Source of the DNA: an uncultured Clostridia bacterium
GTDB lineage: Bacteria; Bacillota; Clostridia; TANB77; CAG-508
Direction of reading: 5' to 3'
Length of the DNA: 48,031 nt
Assembly: GCA_934169775.1 (NCBI GenBank)
Contig: CAKPOI010000008.1
Coordinates: forward strand, 1 to 48,031
The position numbers were made by a program, and so were the translations under genes. The notes below the pieces were generated by a model that did no database searches, was not told where the DNA came from, and saw only the letters and a program-made list of their open reading frames with translations. Positions 7,246 through 15,550 of this stretch are shown here, in pieces. Positions within the stretch are counted from its first letter, which is position 1. The number at the start of each line of letters is the position of its first letter.

Positions 7246-7686
7246 ATGGGGATATTAGGTGAAATATTTAAAAATAAGTATATTGTAGTACCTTTATTAT
7301 TATGGTTTTTTATACAAATTTTTAAAGTTATATATGATTTAATTACAACTAAAAAGTTTAATTTTAAAAGGATATTAGGTGCAGGAGGAATGCCAAGTTC
7401 ACATTCAGCAGTTGTTGTTGGACTTGCAACACTTATAGGAAAGTATGAAGGTGTTAATACTCCTATTTTTGCTGTAGCTTTAATTTTTTCTTTTATAGTT
7501 ATGTATGATGCAGCAGGTGTTAGAAGAGCCGCTGGAAAGCAAGCAAAATTGTTGAATCAAATAGTGGAAACACCTGGACTATCAGGATTACAAGTTTCTG
7601 AAAAACTAGTAGAAGTACTTGGTCATACTCCAATTCAAGTATTAGTTGGTGCACTTATTGGTCTTTTTGTAGGTGCTATTGTATAA
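7246..7686 (+). CDS. divergent PAP2 family membrane protein (DUF212)
   Basis: 146 residues with about four hydrophobic segments. AGGMPSSHSAVVVGLA and DAAGVRRAAGKQA are the diagnostic motifs of the DUF212/YuiD branch of the phosphatase/vanadium-haloperoxidase superfamily (His in SSHS; Arg in GVRRAAG). The substrate is unknown; a lipid-phosphate role is often assumed. A GAAGGA site precedes the ATG by about 9 bases. Confidence 0.9.
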   Translation: MGILGEIFKNKYIVVPLLLWFFIQIFKVIYDLITTKKFNFKRILGAGGMPSSHSAVVVGLATLIGKYEGVNTPIFAVALIFSFIVMYDAAGVRRAAGKQAKLLNQIVETPGLSGLQVSEKLVEVLGHTPIQVLVGALIGLFVGAIV

Positions 7687-7798
7687 AAATATATTGTATC
7701 GATGATATTCATATTTGTACTATTTAAAGTATTATTGCTACTTGGTTTTGCAAGACATGAATATGATTATTGTTTGTTATTAAGAAAGGGTGAATTGT

Positions 7799-9490
7799 AT
7801 GACTGATATAGAAATTGCTAAAAGTGTGAAATTAAAAAATATTACAGAGATTGCTGAAGGCATAGGAATAAAAAGAGATGAAATTGAACAATATGGGAAT
7901 TATAAAGCAAAAATATCTAATACAGTTTATAAAAGGCTACAAGATAAAGAAAATGGAAAGCTTGTTTTAGTAACAGCAATAAATCCAACACCATTGGGAG
8001 AAGGAAAGACTACTATTTCAATTTCAATTGCTGATGCTTTGTCAAGAATTGGAAAAAGTTCTATACTTGCCTTAAGAGAACCATCATTAGGCCCTGTGTT
8101 TGGAATAAAAGGTGGTGCAACAGGTGGAGGAATGTCACAAATAGCACCAATGGAAGATATTAATTTACATTTTACTGGTGATATACATGCTATAACATCA
8201 GCAAATAATTTGCTAGCTAGTTTAATAGATAATCATATTTATTTTGGAAATGAATTAAATATAAAAAAAGTAACATGGAAAAGATGTATGGATCTAAATG
8301 ATAGACAATTAAGAGTTATAGAAACAGGTCTATCTGGAGATAAAAATATTGAACCAAGAAAAGATGGTTTTGATATATCAGTAGCATCAGAAATAATGGC
8401 AATTTTATGTTTGTCTAATAATATGAAAGAATTAAAAGAAAATTTAGGTAATATTATTATTGGATATAACGAAAAAGATGAGCCTGTTTATGCCAGAGAA
8501 TTGAATGCTCAAGGTGCAATGGCTGTTTTGTTAAAAGATGCGATAAAACCAAATTTAGTACAAACATTAGAACATACTCCAGCATTAGTACATGGTGGGC
8601 CATTTGCTAATATTGCTCATGGATGTAATAGTATAATTGCAACTAAATTAGGTTTGAAATTAGCAGAATATACAGTTACAGAGGCTGGATTTGGTGCAGA
8701 TTTAGGTGCAGAGAAGTTTTTGGATATTAAGTGTAGAAAGGCTAAAATAAAACCAGATGTTGTTGTATTAGTGACAACTATTAAAGCTTTGAAATATCAT
8801 GGTGGAGTAGAAAAAGATGATATTCATTATGAAAATATAAAAGGGCTACAAAGTGGATTGCATAATTTGTTTGTACATGTTGAAAATTTAAAAATAAGAT
8901 ATGGATTAAAAGTTATAGTAGCATTAAATAAGTTTGATTCTGATAAAGATGAAGAAATAGAGTTTTTAAAAAATGCGTTAAATGAAAAAAATATAGAGTT
9001 AAGTATAGTAGAAAGTTGGGCTAAAGGTGGAGAAGGTGCTATAGATTTAGCAAATAAAATTGTTAATGAAACAGAAAAAGATAATTTTGCTGATGAGTTT
9101 TCAAAAATAAATAATGAAGTTAATTATTTATACCCATTACGTGATGATTTAAAGACTAAAATTGAAAAAATTGCAACTAAGATTTATAGAGCTACTGGAG
9201 TTGAATTTTCTATAGATGCTATAGAAAAAATTGATAAAATTGAAAGACTAGGTTATTCAAAATTACCTGTTTGCATAGCTAAAACTCAATTTTCTTTGTC
9301 TGATGATGCAAAAAATTTGCAAGATAAAGGTCAATATAAAGTTAGTATTAGAGATGTTGAACTTAAATCTGGTGCTGGTTTTGTAGTTGCTTTTGCTGGC
9401 AAAATTATGACTATGCCAGGTTTACCTAAAGTTCCTTCTGCTGAAAAAATTGATATTGATGATAATGGGAATATTTTTGGAATATTTTAG
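7799..9490 (+). CDS. fhs: formate--tetrahydrofolate ligase
   Basis: 563 residues. It makes 10-formyl-tetrahydrofolate from formate, ATP and THF. It shows the P-loop NPTPLGEGKTT near residue 60, then REPSLGPVFGIKGGATGGG, QIAPMEDINLHFTGD and HAIT, VVVLVTTIKALKYHGG, and a final MTMPGLPKVPSAEKIDID, all hallmarks of Fhs. The start at ATG 7799 is 8 bases after AAAGGG; GTG 7790 overlaps that site. A palindromic repeat follows the stop and may end the transcript. Confidence 0.97.
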   Translation: MTDIEIAKSVKLKNITEIAEGIGIKRDEIEQYGNYKAKISNTVYKRLQDKENGKLVLVTAINPTPLGEGKTTISISIADALSRIGKSSILALREPSLGPVFGIKGGATGGGMSQIAPMEDINLHFTGDIHAITSANNLLASLIDNHIYFGNELNIKKVTWKRCMDLNDRQLRVIETGLSGDKNIEPRKDGFDISVASEIMAILCLSNNMKELKENLGNIIIGYNEKDEPVYARELNAQGAMAVLLKDAIKPNLVQTLEHTPALVHGGPFANIAHGCNSIIATKLGLKLAEYTVTEAGFGADLGAEKFLDIKCRKAKIKPDVVVLVTTIKALKYHGGVEKDDIHYENIKGLQSGLHNLFVHVENLKIRYGLKVIVALNKFDSDKDEEIEFLKNALNEKNIELSIVESWAKGGEGAIDLANKIVNETEKDNFADEFSKINNEVNYLYPLRDDLKTKIEKIATKIYRATGVEFSIDAIEKIDKIERLGYSKLPVCIAKTQFSLSDDAKNLQDKGQYKVSIRDVELKSGAGFVVAFAGKIMTMPGLPKVPSAEKIDIDDNGNIFGIF

Positions 9491-9499
9491 ATATGATGA

Positions 9500-9597
9500 C
9501 TAGGGACGGAGGAACCGATGATTTGGGGACGGAGGAAAAATCATTAAAACTTTAATGTTTTTTCCTCCGTCCCCAAATCATCGTCCCCAAATCATCA
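9500..9597. repeat. GGGGACGGAG-type palindromic repeat, copy 1
   Basis: The core (about 9518-9581) has arms GATGATTTGGGGACGGAGG... and ...CCTCCGTCCCCAAATCATC around CATTAAAACTTTAATG. Flanking half-copies (a GGGACGGAGG before and a CGTCCCCAAATCATC after) give a nested, cruciform-like layout. It lies between fhs and gpr and would fold as a very stable hairpin on either strand. Confidence 0.9.
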
Positions 9598-9664
9598 TTA
9601 TTAAAAAATGTATAAAAAATCTCATAAAACAAATAATAAAAGAAAGAAGAAAGTGAGGTTTTTT

Positions 9665-10600
9665 ATGTTTAATTTTAGGACAGATTTAGCATCAGAAAGA
9701 AGGGACATATATAAAAAAGCAAATAGAATAGAAAATGAAATACAAGGTGTAGAAAGTGAAAAAGAAGAAATAGATGAAAATATAACTGTAGAAAGGGTAA
9801 AAATAACAGATAATGAAGGAGAAAAAGCAATAGGAAAGCCAATAGGAAATTATATAACTATAGATGTAAAAAAGTTAAGAATAGCGCAACAAGAAGAATT
9901 AGAAAAAGCGTCAGATGTGTTAAAAAATGAGTTAAAAAAAATAATAGATTTACATGTTAGTAACAATGATTCAGTATTAGTTGTTGGGTTAGGAAATATA
10001 TATGTTACTCCAGATAGTTTAGGACCAAAAGTAATAAATGAAATAGAAGTTACAAGACATGTAATAAAATATTTACCTCAATATGTAGAAGAAGGAACAA
10101 GGGAAATAAGTGCAATATCTCCAGGGGTGTTAGGAACAACGGGAATAGAAACATTGGAAATTTTAAAAGGAATTGTAGAAAATGTAAAGCCAAAATTGTT
10201 GATTGTAATAGATGCTTTAGCATCTAGAAGTATAGAAAGAATAAGTAGTACAATTCAATTATCTGATACTGGAATTGTACCAGGTGCTGGGGTAGGAAAT
10301 ACAAGAGCAGAAATTAGTTTTAAAACTTTAAATGTACCAGTAATTGCAGTTGGAATACCTACAGTTGTTGAAACAGCTGTATTAGTTAATGATTGTTTAG
10401 AGCTATTAATTGAAAAATTACAAAATGAGGCTAAATCAAATGATGTTTTAAATAATTTAAAAGAAGAAGATAATTATGAGGAAATTAAAGAAGCTTTAAT
10501 GCCAAAAGAATATAATTTAATTGTTACTCCTAAAGAAATTGATGATTTGATTGAAAATATGAAAGATATAGTAGCTACTGGAATAAATAACAGTTTATAA
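9665..10600 (+). CDS. gpr: germination protease GPR (spore protease)
   Basis: 311 residues from ATG 9665. GPR degrades the small acid-soluble proteins that coat spore DNA, at germination. The start FNFRTDLASERRD is the conserved pro-sequence region containing the RTDLA self-processing site; VVGLGN, TPDSLGPKV, SAISPGVLGTTGIET and the IDALASRS and PGAGVGNTR motifs follow. A GTGAGG site lies 7 bases upstream of ATG 9665; the frame is open to 9608 but that extension is lysine-rich and begins inside the repeat, so it is not used. Its presence shows the organism makes spores; sigK, ytxC and the splB-like gene agree. Confidence 0.95.
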   Translation: MFNFRTDLASERRDIYKKANRIENEIQGVESEKEEIDENITVERVKITDNEGEKAIGKPIGNYITIDVKKLRIAQQEELEKASDVLKNELKKIIDLHVSNNDSVLVVGLGNIYVTPDSLGPKVINEIEVTRHVIKYLPQYVEEGTREISAISPGVLGTTGIETLEILKGIVENVKPKLLIVIDALASRSIERISSTIQLSDTGIVPGAGVGNTRAEISFKTLNVPVIAVGIPTVVETAVLVNDCLELLIEKLQNEAKSNDVLNNLKEEDNYEEIKEALMPKEYNLIVTPKEIDDLIENMKDIVATGINNSL

Positions 10601-10651
10601 TATAAAAATTAGTGTTTTCTTTTTTCAAATATAATAACTTTTAGAAAAGCG

Positions 10652-10735
10652 GTGCATTTTAAGTCTGACCCCAAAAGCATTAGTGCATTTTGAGTCCGGC
10701 CCCAAAAGCATTGAGTTTGGCCCCAAAAGCATTAA
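10652..10735. repeat. three tandem short repeats, CCCCAAAAGCATT type
   Basis: Two full units of GTGCATTTTragTCyGrCCCCAAAAGCATT and one shortened unit follow each other between gpr and the next gene, with slight differences between copies. No inverted arms were seen. Origin unknown; the G/C-rich block is related in flavour to the GGGGAC palindromes. Confidence 0.7.
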
Positions 10736-10752
10736 AAATTTATAAAAATCTA

Positions 10753-10781
10753 TTGCAAAAATTATAGTAGTAATATATAAT
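10753..10781 (+). promoter_or_regulatory. promoter of the membrane protein at 10814
   Basis: TTGCAA (10753-10758) and TATAAT (10776-10781) with a 17-base spacer, immediately after the tandem repeats; an AGGAGGAG site and the ATG at 10814 follow. Confidence 0.7.
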
Positions 10782-10813
10782 CAAGTCAGAAAAAAATAGA
10801 AGGAGGAGTTATT

Positions 10814-11527
10814 ATGGCAGATAATGACGAAAAAGAAGTAAAAAATATTGATGTAAAAGAGGCAGAAGTAAATAAAACTGTAGATTCTAAAAAGGTAAAA
10901 AATGAGAAAGCTACAGAAACTAAAAATGTTAAGGAAAAAGGAAAGAAAAGAAATATACTAGCTAGGTTTATATCTGTAATAGTAGTGTTAGCAATAGTTA
11001 TAGGCATTATATTTGTTGCATTACCATCACCAGCAAGAGCTTTGGAAGAAATGTTTAGAGATTTGAAAGCTGGCAAAATTGAAGATGTATCAAAATATGT
11101 TGATTATAAAGAATTGTCAAATATACCAGCATTAGAAAATACCGATAATTCAAATGAAGAAAACACTGTAGATGAAAATGAAAAATTATTGTTTGAAGAT
11201 TTACAATGGAATATTAAAAAAATAGAAAAGAATGATGATGAAGCTAAAATAGAAGTTGAAATTACAAATAAAAACTATAAAAATGTATTTCAAAATTTCA
11301 CAAAGAAGGTTGTTCAAATGGTTTTAAATAATGAAAATCCTTCAGATGAAAAAACAGAACAATATTTAATTGAAGAATTAAAAAATAAAGATGTAGGTCA
11401 ATTAACATCTACTCAAGAGATAACTGTAAAAAAACAAGATGGAAGTTGGAAAGTATTAGTTGATGATAATTTGAAAAATGGTATATTCCCAGGTTTATCA
11501 GAAGCACTTAGTGGATTTTCAGACTAA
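10814..11527 (+). CDS. single-pass membrane protein with extracytoplasmic NTF2-like domain, unknown function
   Basis: 237 residues: a charged Lys/Glu/Val-rich cytoplasmic N-terminus (1-48), one membrane segment (about 49-70, FISVIVVLAIVIGIIFVAL), and an outside domain of about 160 residues with alternating helices and strands (ALEEMFRDLKAGKIEDVSKYVDY ... WNIKKIE ... VEITNKNYKNVFQNF ... DGSWKVLVDD). The pattern resembles DUF4878/NTF2-like lipoprotein domains; I do not recognise a specific family. It has its own promoter and a shared terminator after it. Confidence 0.75.
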   Translation: MADNDEKEVKNIDVKEAEVNKTVDSKKVKNEKATETKNVKEKGKKRNILARFISVIVVLAIVIGIIFVALPSPARALEEMFRDLKAGKIEDVSKYVDYKELSNIPALENTDNSNEENTVDENEKLLFEDLQWNIKKIEKNDDEAKIEVEITNKNYKNVFQNFTKKVVQMVLNNENPSDEKTEQYLIEELKNKDVGQLTSTQEITVKKQDGSWKVLVDDNLKNGIFPGLSEALSGFSD

Positions 11528-11560
11528 AATAGAACAAAAGCGGACTTTCCTAGAATATAA

Positions 11561-11608
11561 AAACAAAACGGACTAAAATATTTAATTTATTTTAAGTCCG
11601 TTTTTGTT
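11561..11608. terminator. bidirectional terminator between 10814 gene and ytxC
   Basis: Arms AACAAAACGGACTAAAATA and TATTTTAAGTCCGTTTTTGTT pair with one bulge. Downstream T/A runs exist on both strands. The right arm encodes the last codons of ytxC, so stop codon and hairpin are merged. The left side includes an AGAACAAAAGCGGAC motif also seen at 23193. Confidence 0.75.
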
Positions 11609-12433
11609 GTTATACAAATGTCACAATCAGAACAAATTTCTATTTTCTTTTCAAATATTAAGAGCAAAGTGTTTGCAAATTCATCGATATTGTTATCAAT
11701 TAGATGTAAATAAATTTTTTGGGGTAAAATAGTAAGTAGAGTGTTTAATATATAGTCATTTTGTGAAAAACTAATATCTGACAAATATTTTGCTTGATAT
11801 ACAGAATCATCTAATGGAATAATGTTTTTGTTTTCGTCAAGTAACAGAGAATCTTTTTTTCTATATATTAAGTGAACAATATTAGTTTTTGGTGATTGAG
11901 AATTTATATATAGTTTTAGTAAAGATATAAATTCCAAATATTCTTTTTCAATAATGAAACTATTAACTGCTTCGTCAACAACGTCATCTAGAATTTTAAA
12001 ATATTCTTTTAATCTAAAATTTATAAAGCCGGTTAGGACAATAGATTTATGTTCTTTTAAATATAAATAAAATTTGTTATTTATATAAGTGAACTTTTTA
12101 TCAAAGTAATTTGTAAAATCTTCTGAAAATAAATCAAAGCAATAATTTAATATTTTTTTTCTTTCTGGAGCATCGAAATAACAATAGTTTTGCTGAATAA
12201 TACTTGATAAAAGGTCTTCTTCTAGTTCATCTATTATTAAATATGATAATAAATTAGCCATAAAATGTATAAATAAATCTTCTTTTGGACCGAAAATAGT
12301 GAACTATTATGTTTTTATAGTTTTTAAATTGTTTTTGGACAAAACATATTGATTGTGTGTTTGACATACGTAATTCATTTAGTAGATATTCTAAAACTAT
12401 TAAATTGTTTGTTTTGATACATATCGTTTTCAT
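11587..12433 (-). CDS. ytxC: sporulation protein YtxC, needs a +1 frameshift at TTT-CGG
   Basis: The C-terminal part (234 residues, 12291 down to 11587) is a YtxC-like sporulation protein: LIIDELEEDLLSSIIQQNYC, YFDAPERKKIL, and FRLKEYFKILDDVVDEAVN leading to FIIEKEYLEFISLLKLYI. Alone it lacks a ribosome site. Upstream, in the frame one base back, ATG 12433 has a GGAAGGAG site 7 bases before it and encodes 47 residues ending ...NIIVHYF, followed by in-frame CGG (12292-12290) and, 11 codons later, a stop at 12254. Moving +1 at that CGG gives ...VHYF-GPKEDLFIHFMANLL, a continuous 281-residue protein of the size I expect for YtxC. This could be programmed frameshifting, a one-base error in the T4 run, or a fresh mutation; the match with the deacetylase site at 43214 favours the first. 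Confidence 0.75.
12290..12295 (-). promoter_or_regulatory. putative +1 frameshift site TTT-CGG in ytxC
   Basis: Reading minus: TAT TTT CGG TCC. The Phe tRNA on TTT could slip +1 to TTC (better paired with a GAA anticodon), after which GGT (Gly) is read. CGG is otherwise almost absent from coding frames in this window. No internal Shine-Dalgarno-like stimulator is visible just upstream. Confidence 0.6.
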
Positions 12434-12545
12434 ACTCAGACTCCTTCCAAAATTAGTATCTACTAAACTTTAAAACTTATACACTATAATATGAAATTTT
12501 TTTGAAAAAGAGATTGTACTGTAAAAAAAATTGAAATAAAGACTA

Positions 12546-12629
12546 GGGGACGGCGATGATTTGGGGACGGAGGAAAAATCATTAAAGTTTTAATGATTTT
12601 TCCTCCGTCCCCAAATCATCGCCGTCCCC
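12546..12629. repeat. GGGGACGGAG-type palindromic repeat, copy 2 (perfect 41-bp arms)
   Basis: Arms 12546-12586 and 12589-12629 are exact reverse complements around a 2-base centre, running GGGGACGGCGATGATTTGGG ... TCATTAAA. It lies right after the stop of the GH57 gene (minus strand) and upstream of ytxC, so it can act as a terminator for the GH57 operon. Such perfect arms suggest recent spread or gene conversion. Confidence 0.95.
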
Positions 12630-12641
12630 AAATCATCGGTG

Positions 12642-14228
12642 TTAGCTATAAATACTATAATCAATATCAGGAAATAAGCAATCTTTTTCTTCAATATCAG
12701 AAAGGAAGAATTTATCGATTTCATCATTTTTAATTTGATAATATAATTTAGTAAAACGACCAATATGATCTTTAATACGTTTTTTTGCATAATCAACCAT
12801 AGTGCCATTAGTAATAATGAAAAGCCAGTCACTACTTTGAGCAAGCAATAATTCTCTAGCGCATTGATTAAGAGCTTTTTTCTTTATACCTGTGGCATTA
12901 GGAAATAAGCTAGCAAGTTCACACATTCTATCACCAGCGATGTGTAGATGACGATGAACATAGTCATTTGTAGGATTAAGCCATACTTCACTATAACCGT
13001 TTGCACCCCAACTAGAACGACAAGGAGTAGCTACTTGGATTTCTGGATATTTATCAATATATTCAGAAGGTGTGATTAATTCGAAATTACAATCATCATA
13101 ATAAATTTTTTTAAATAATATGTATAACCAATAAGGTCCTTCATACCACCAGTGTCCATAAAGTTCTGCATCATAAGGACATAGAATAATAGGCGGTTTA
13201 TTCATATATGTTGATGCTTTATTTATTTGATTAACACGTGAATCTAAAAAGTGACCAGCTTGTCTTTCTGCAGAATCATGAGCCCATTGGACATCATAAT
13301 AATCTTTTTGTTCTGTTTTTCCAGTTATACGATAATATTTTATACCTGTATGAACACGAACTCCATTATGTGCAATATATGGTTTTATATAATCATAGTC
13401 TGTTTCATAGCCAATATCACGGTAAAATTCTCTATAGTTGTAGTCGCCAGGGTATCCGTTTATAGAACTCCAAACTTGACGAGAAGATTCTAAGTCACGT
13501 CCAAAAGCTACAAGTCCGTCTGGAGATACTATTGGTGCTAAAGTTCCATAGATAGGTGTTGGATTAGCATATAGAATTCCATGTGTTTCTGTTATTGCAT
13601 ATTCAATTCCAAATTCGCGAAGATATTTATCAGCTTCTGGAACATAACCACATTCAGGAAGCCATATACCACGAGGTTTTTTTCCAAAATATTTTTCATA
13701 TGTTTGCACACCTACAGCTATTTGAGCTCTTACGGTTTTTTCATTAACATATAAGATAGGGAAGTATCCATGTGTTGCACCACATGTTATTATTTCTAAA
13801 ACTCCTATATCTTGAAAATGTTTAAATTGTTCTATTAAATTACATTTAAATACATCTTTAAATAAATGTAAATCATTTGAATATCTGTCATAATAATAAT
13901 GTGATAATTTGTTTAGACGTTCATCATAAGAAGTTCTTTTTATTTCTTTTTCTGATAGTTCAATTAATTGCTCTAGATAGTGTATATATTTTTGTTGCAA
14001 TAATTTATTGTCTAACATAGAAAGCAATGGAGGTGTCATTGACATAGTAATGCGAAATTTGACACCTTCATCAACTAATTTTTTAAAATATGTAAGAAGC
14101 GGTATATATGTTTCTGATATCGCTTCATATAACCATGATTCTTCCAAATAATCATTACTTTCTGGATGATGGATAAATGGAAGATGTGCATGTAAAACAA
14201 AACTTACGTATCCTTTTTTCTCTTGCAT
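12642..14228 (-). CDS. GH57 1,4-alpha-glucan branching enzyme
   Basis: 528 residues, the usual length for the GH57 branching enzymes (DUF1957/AmyC type) that make alpha-1,6 branches in glycogen-like glucans. It starts with the GH57 motif FVLHAHLPFIHHPE; GIWLPECGY carries the likely catalytic Glu, and CPYDAELYGHWWYEGP the likely acid/base Asp. A helical C-terminal region (HRHLHIAGDRMCELA ... ELLLAQSSDWLF) completes the fold. An AAAGGA site precedes the ATG. It lies 74 bases after the DUF4912 gene on the same strand, a pairing known from other Clostridia, so the two probably serve storage-glucan metabolism together. Confidence 0.93.
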   Translation of the reverse strand: MQEKKGYVSFVLHAHLPFIHHPESNDYLEESWLYEAISETYIPLLTYFKKLVDEGVKFRITMSMTPPLLSMLDNKLLQQKYIHYLEQLIELSEKEIKRTSYDERLNKLSHYYYDRYSNDLHLFKDVFKCNLIEQFKHFQDIGVLEIITCGATHGYFPILYVNEKTVRAQIAVGVQTYEKYFGKKPRGIWLPECGYVPEADKYLREFGIEYAITETHGILYANPTPIYGTLAPIVSPDGLVAFGRDLESSRQVWSSINGYPGDYNYREFYRDIGYETDYDYIKPYIAHNGVRVHTGIKYYRITGKTEQKDYYDVQWAHDSAERQAGHFLDSRVNQINKASTYMNKPPIILCPYDAELYGHWWYEGPYWLYILFKKIYYDDCNFELITPSEYIDKYPEIQVATPCRSSWGANGYSEVWLNPTNDYVHRHLHIAGDRMCELASLFPNATGIKKKALNQCARELLLAQSSDWLFIITNGTMVDYAKKRIKDHIGRFTKLYYQIKNDEIDKFFLSDIEEKDCLFPDIDYSIYS

Positions 14229-14301
14229 TTTTAATTACATTCCTTTCTCGGTTTTAATTAAATGTGTATATGGTTTGATGTATAATTGTTGTACTTTAAT
14301 T

Positions 14302-15342
14302 TTATTTAAATTTTGAAGAAAAGCTTTCAGAAGAAGGGTTACCTTTAGAAGATGGATTTGATAAGTCATAAAAGCTTTGGATAGTATTTTCTTCAAATAA
14401 TTTTTTATAGATTTCTTTTATATTATATAATTTGTTTAGATGTTGTGAAATAGGCAAATTATCGATATTTTTTGTGTATTCAGAATTTGACTTAACATTT
14501 CTTACCAATATTTGACTTATTGGTTTATTATAATCTTCTGCAAGGATATGGTTATTTGGAGAGTCTATATCATTTGAGATTGTAATATAAAAATAATCTT
14601 TGTCAATTGGTTTAGATGGATATTTGTTGAATTCTGAATTTTTATCTTTTTGTTCTTCTTCTCCAATTTCACGTTTTATATAATTATAAACAGGTTTTCT
14701 GCCAAGTTCAATTTTATAATCGCAGTTTGCATCATTTACATGTAAATACCAAGAATTTGCAAAATCATTTATTTCTACTTCAAAGGCATAATTCATAGTT
14801 TTATTATGTACAACAAGAATAGGGCGTGTTTTTTCAAAAAAATCGTAACCATATTGCTTTTTAAAGTTTTCTTTATCTGAATCTGCAATGTCCCAATAAA
14901 CAAATAAATTTGTAGGTGTTTGTGCAAGAACTTTTACTATTGTTTGATTATATCTATATGGTAAGTCATAATATTCTACTACAGATACTGTACTTTTTGT
15001 TGTTTCTTTTTTTGAAGTTGATTTTCTTGTAGTTTTTGTTGTATTAGTTTTTGTGCTTTTGGTAGTAGTTTTTGTTGATCTACTAGATTTTGAAGATGTT
15101 GATTTACTAGTAGCTGTTGTCTTTTTTGTAGTTGATTTTATATTATCTTTTTTTGCTGCTTGACTAGTTTTAGTAGTGCTACTTTTGGTAGCAGTAGCTG
15201 CTTTCTTTGCAGTTTTTGCAGGCTTTTTTATATCATCTTTTTTGCTAGAACTTTTAGAATCTGTTTTATTTGATTTTTTTATTTGATTAGTTGTTAATTT
15301 TTCATTTTCTAATTCTTTCTGTTCTTTAGTTTTTCTTGGCAT
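14302..15342 (-). CDS. DUF4912 protein with long Lys/Ser/Thr-rich N-terminus
   Basis: 346 residues from ATG 15342, which has GGAGG 8 bases before it; the longer frame to 15366 lacks a site. Residues 1-120 are a low-complexity Lys/Thr/Ser tail (KKTTATSKSTSSKSS style), likely disordered and very basic. Residues about 125-250 are the DUF4912 domain: YYDLPYRYNQTIVKVLAQTP, NLFVYWDIAD, and FANSWYLHVNDANCDYKIELG. DUF4912 is often linked to GH57 genes and resembles carbohydrate-binding Ig-like folds; the basic tail could bind nucleic acid or anionic polymer. Function unproven. Confidence 0.88.
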   Translation of the reverse strand: MPRKTKEQKELENEKLTTNQIKKSNKTDSKSSSKKDDIKKPAKTAKKAATATKSSTTKTSQAAKKDNIKSTTKKTTATSKSTSSKSSRSTKTTTKSTKTNTTKTTRKSTSKKETTKSTVSVVEYYDLPYRYNQTIVKVLAQTPTNLFVYWDIADSDKENFKKQYGYDFFEKTRPILVVHNKTMNYAFEVEINDFANSWYLHVNDANCDYKIELGRKPVYNYIKREIGEEEQKDKNSEFNKYPSKPIDKDYFYITISNDIDSPNNHILAEDYNKPISQILVRNVKSNSEYTKNIDNLPISQHLNKLYNIKEIYKKLFEENTIQSFYDLSNPSSKGNPSSESFSSKFK

Positions 15343-15550
15343 GATTAATCCTCCTATGTGTTTCATTTTCTACTTATATATACTATACTAAATTAAAAAT
15401 AAATTCAAGTAAAAAATAATATTTTTTTAAAATTATAAGAATAAGCTATTGAATTAAAATTAAAAATGTGATAAAAATAGATAAATAAATATGAGGCTTG
15501 GAATTATTGCTTAATATGTTGAACAAAATGAGAAAGGAATGGATTAAAAA

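Noticed and set aside
10652..10735. Tandem repeats as a CRISPR array
   Set aside because: Units are contiguous without spacers and no cas genes are in the window.
11587..12433. ytxC as a plain pseudogene
   Set aside because: Both parts are well preserved and the break coincides with one of three in-frame CGG codons; a sequencing error remains possible and is stated.
13238..13493. Plus-strand frames inside the GH57 gene
   Set aside because: Shadows of the GH57 coding strand, no ribosome sites.
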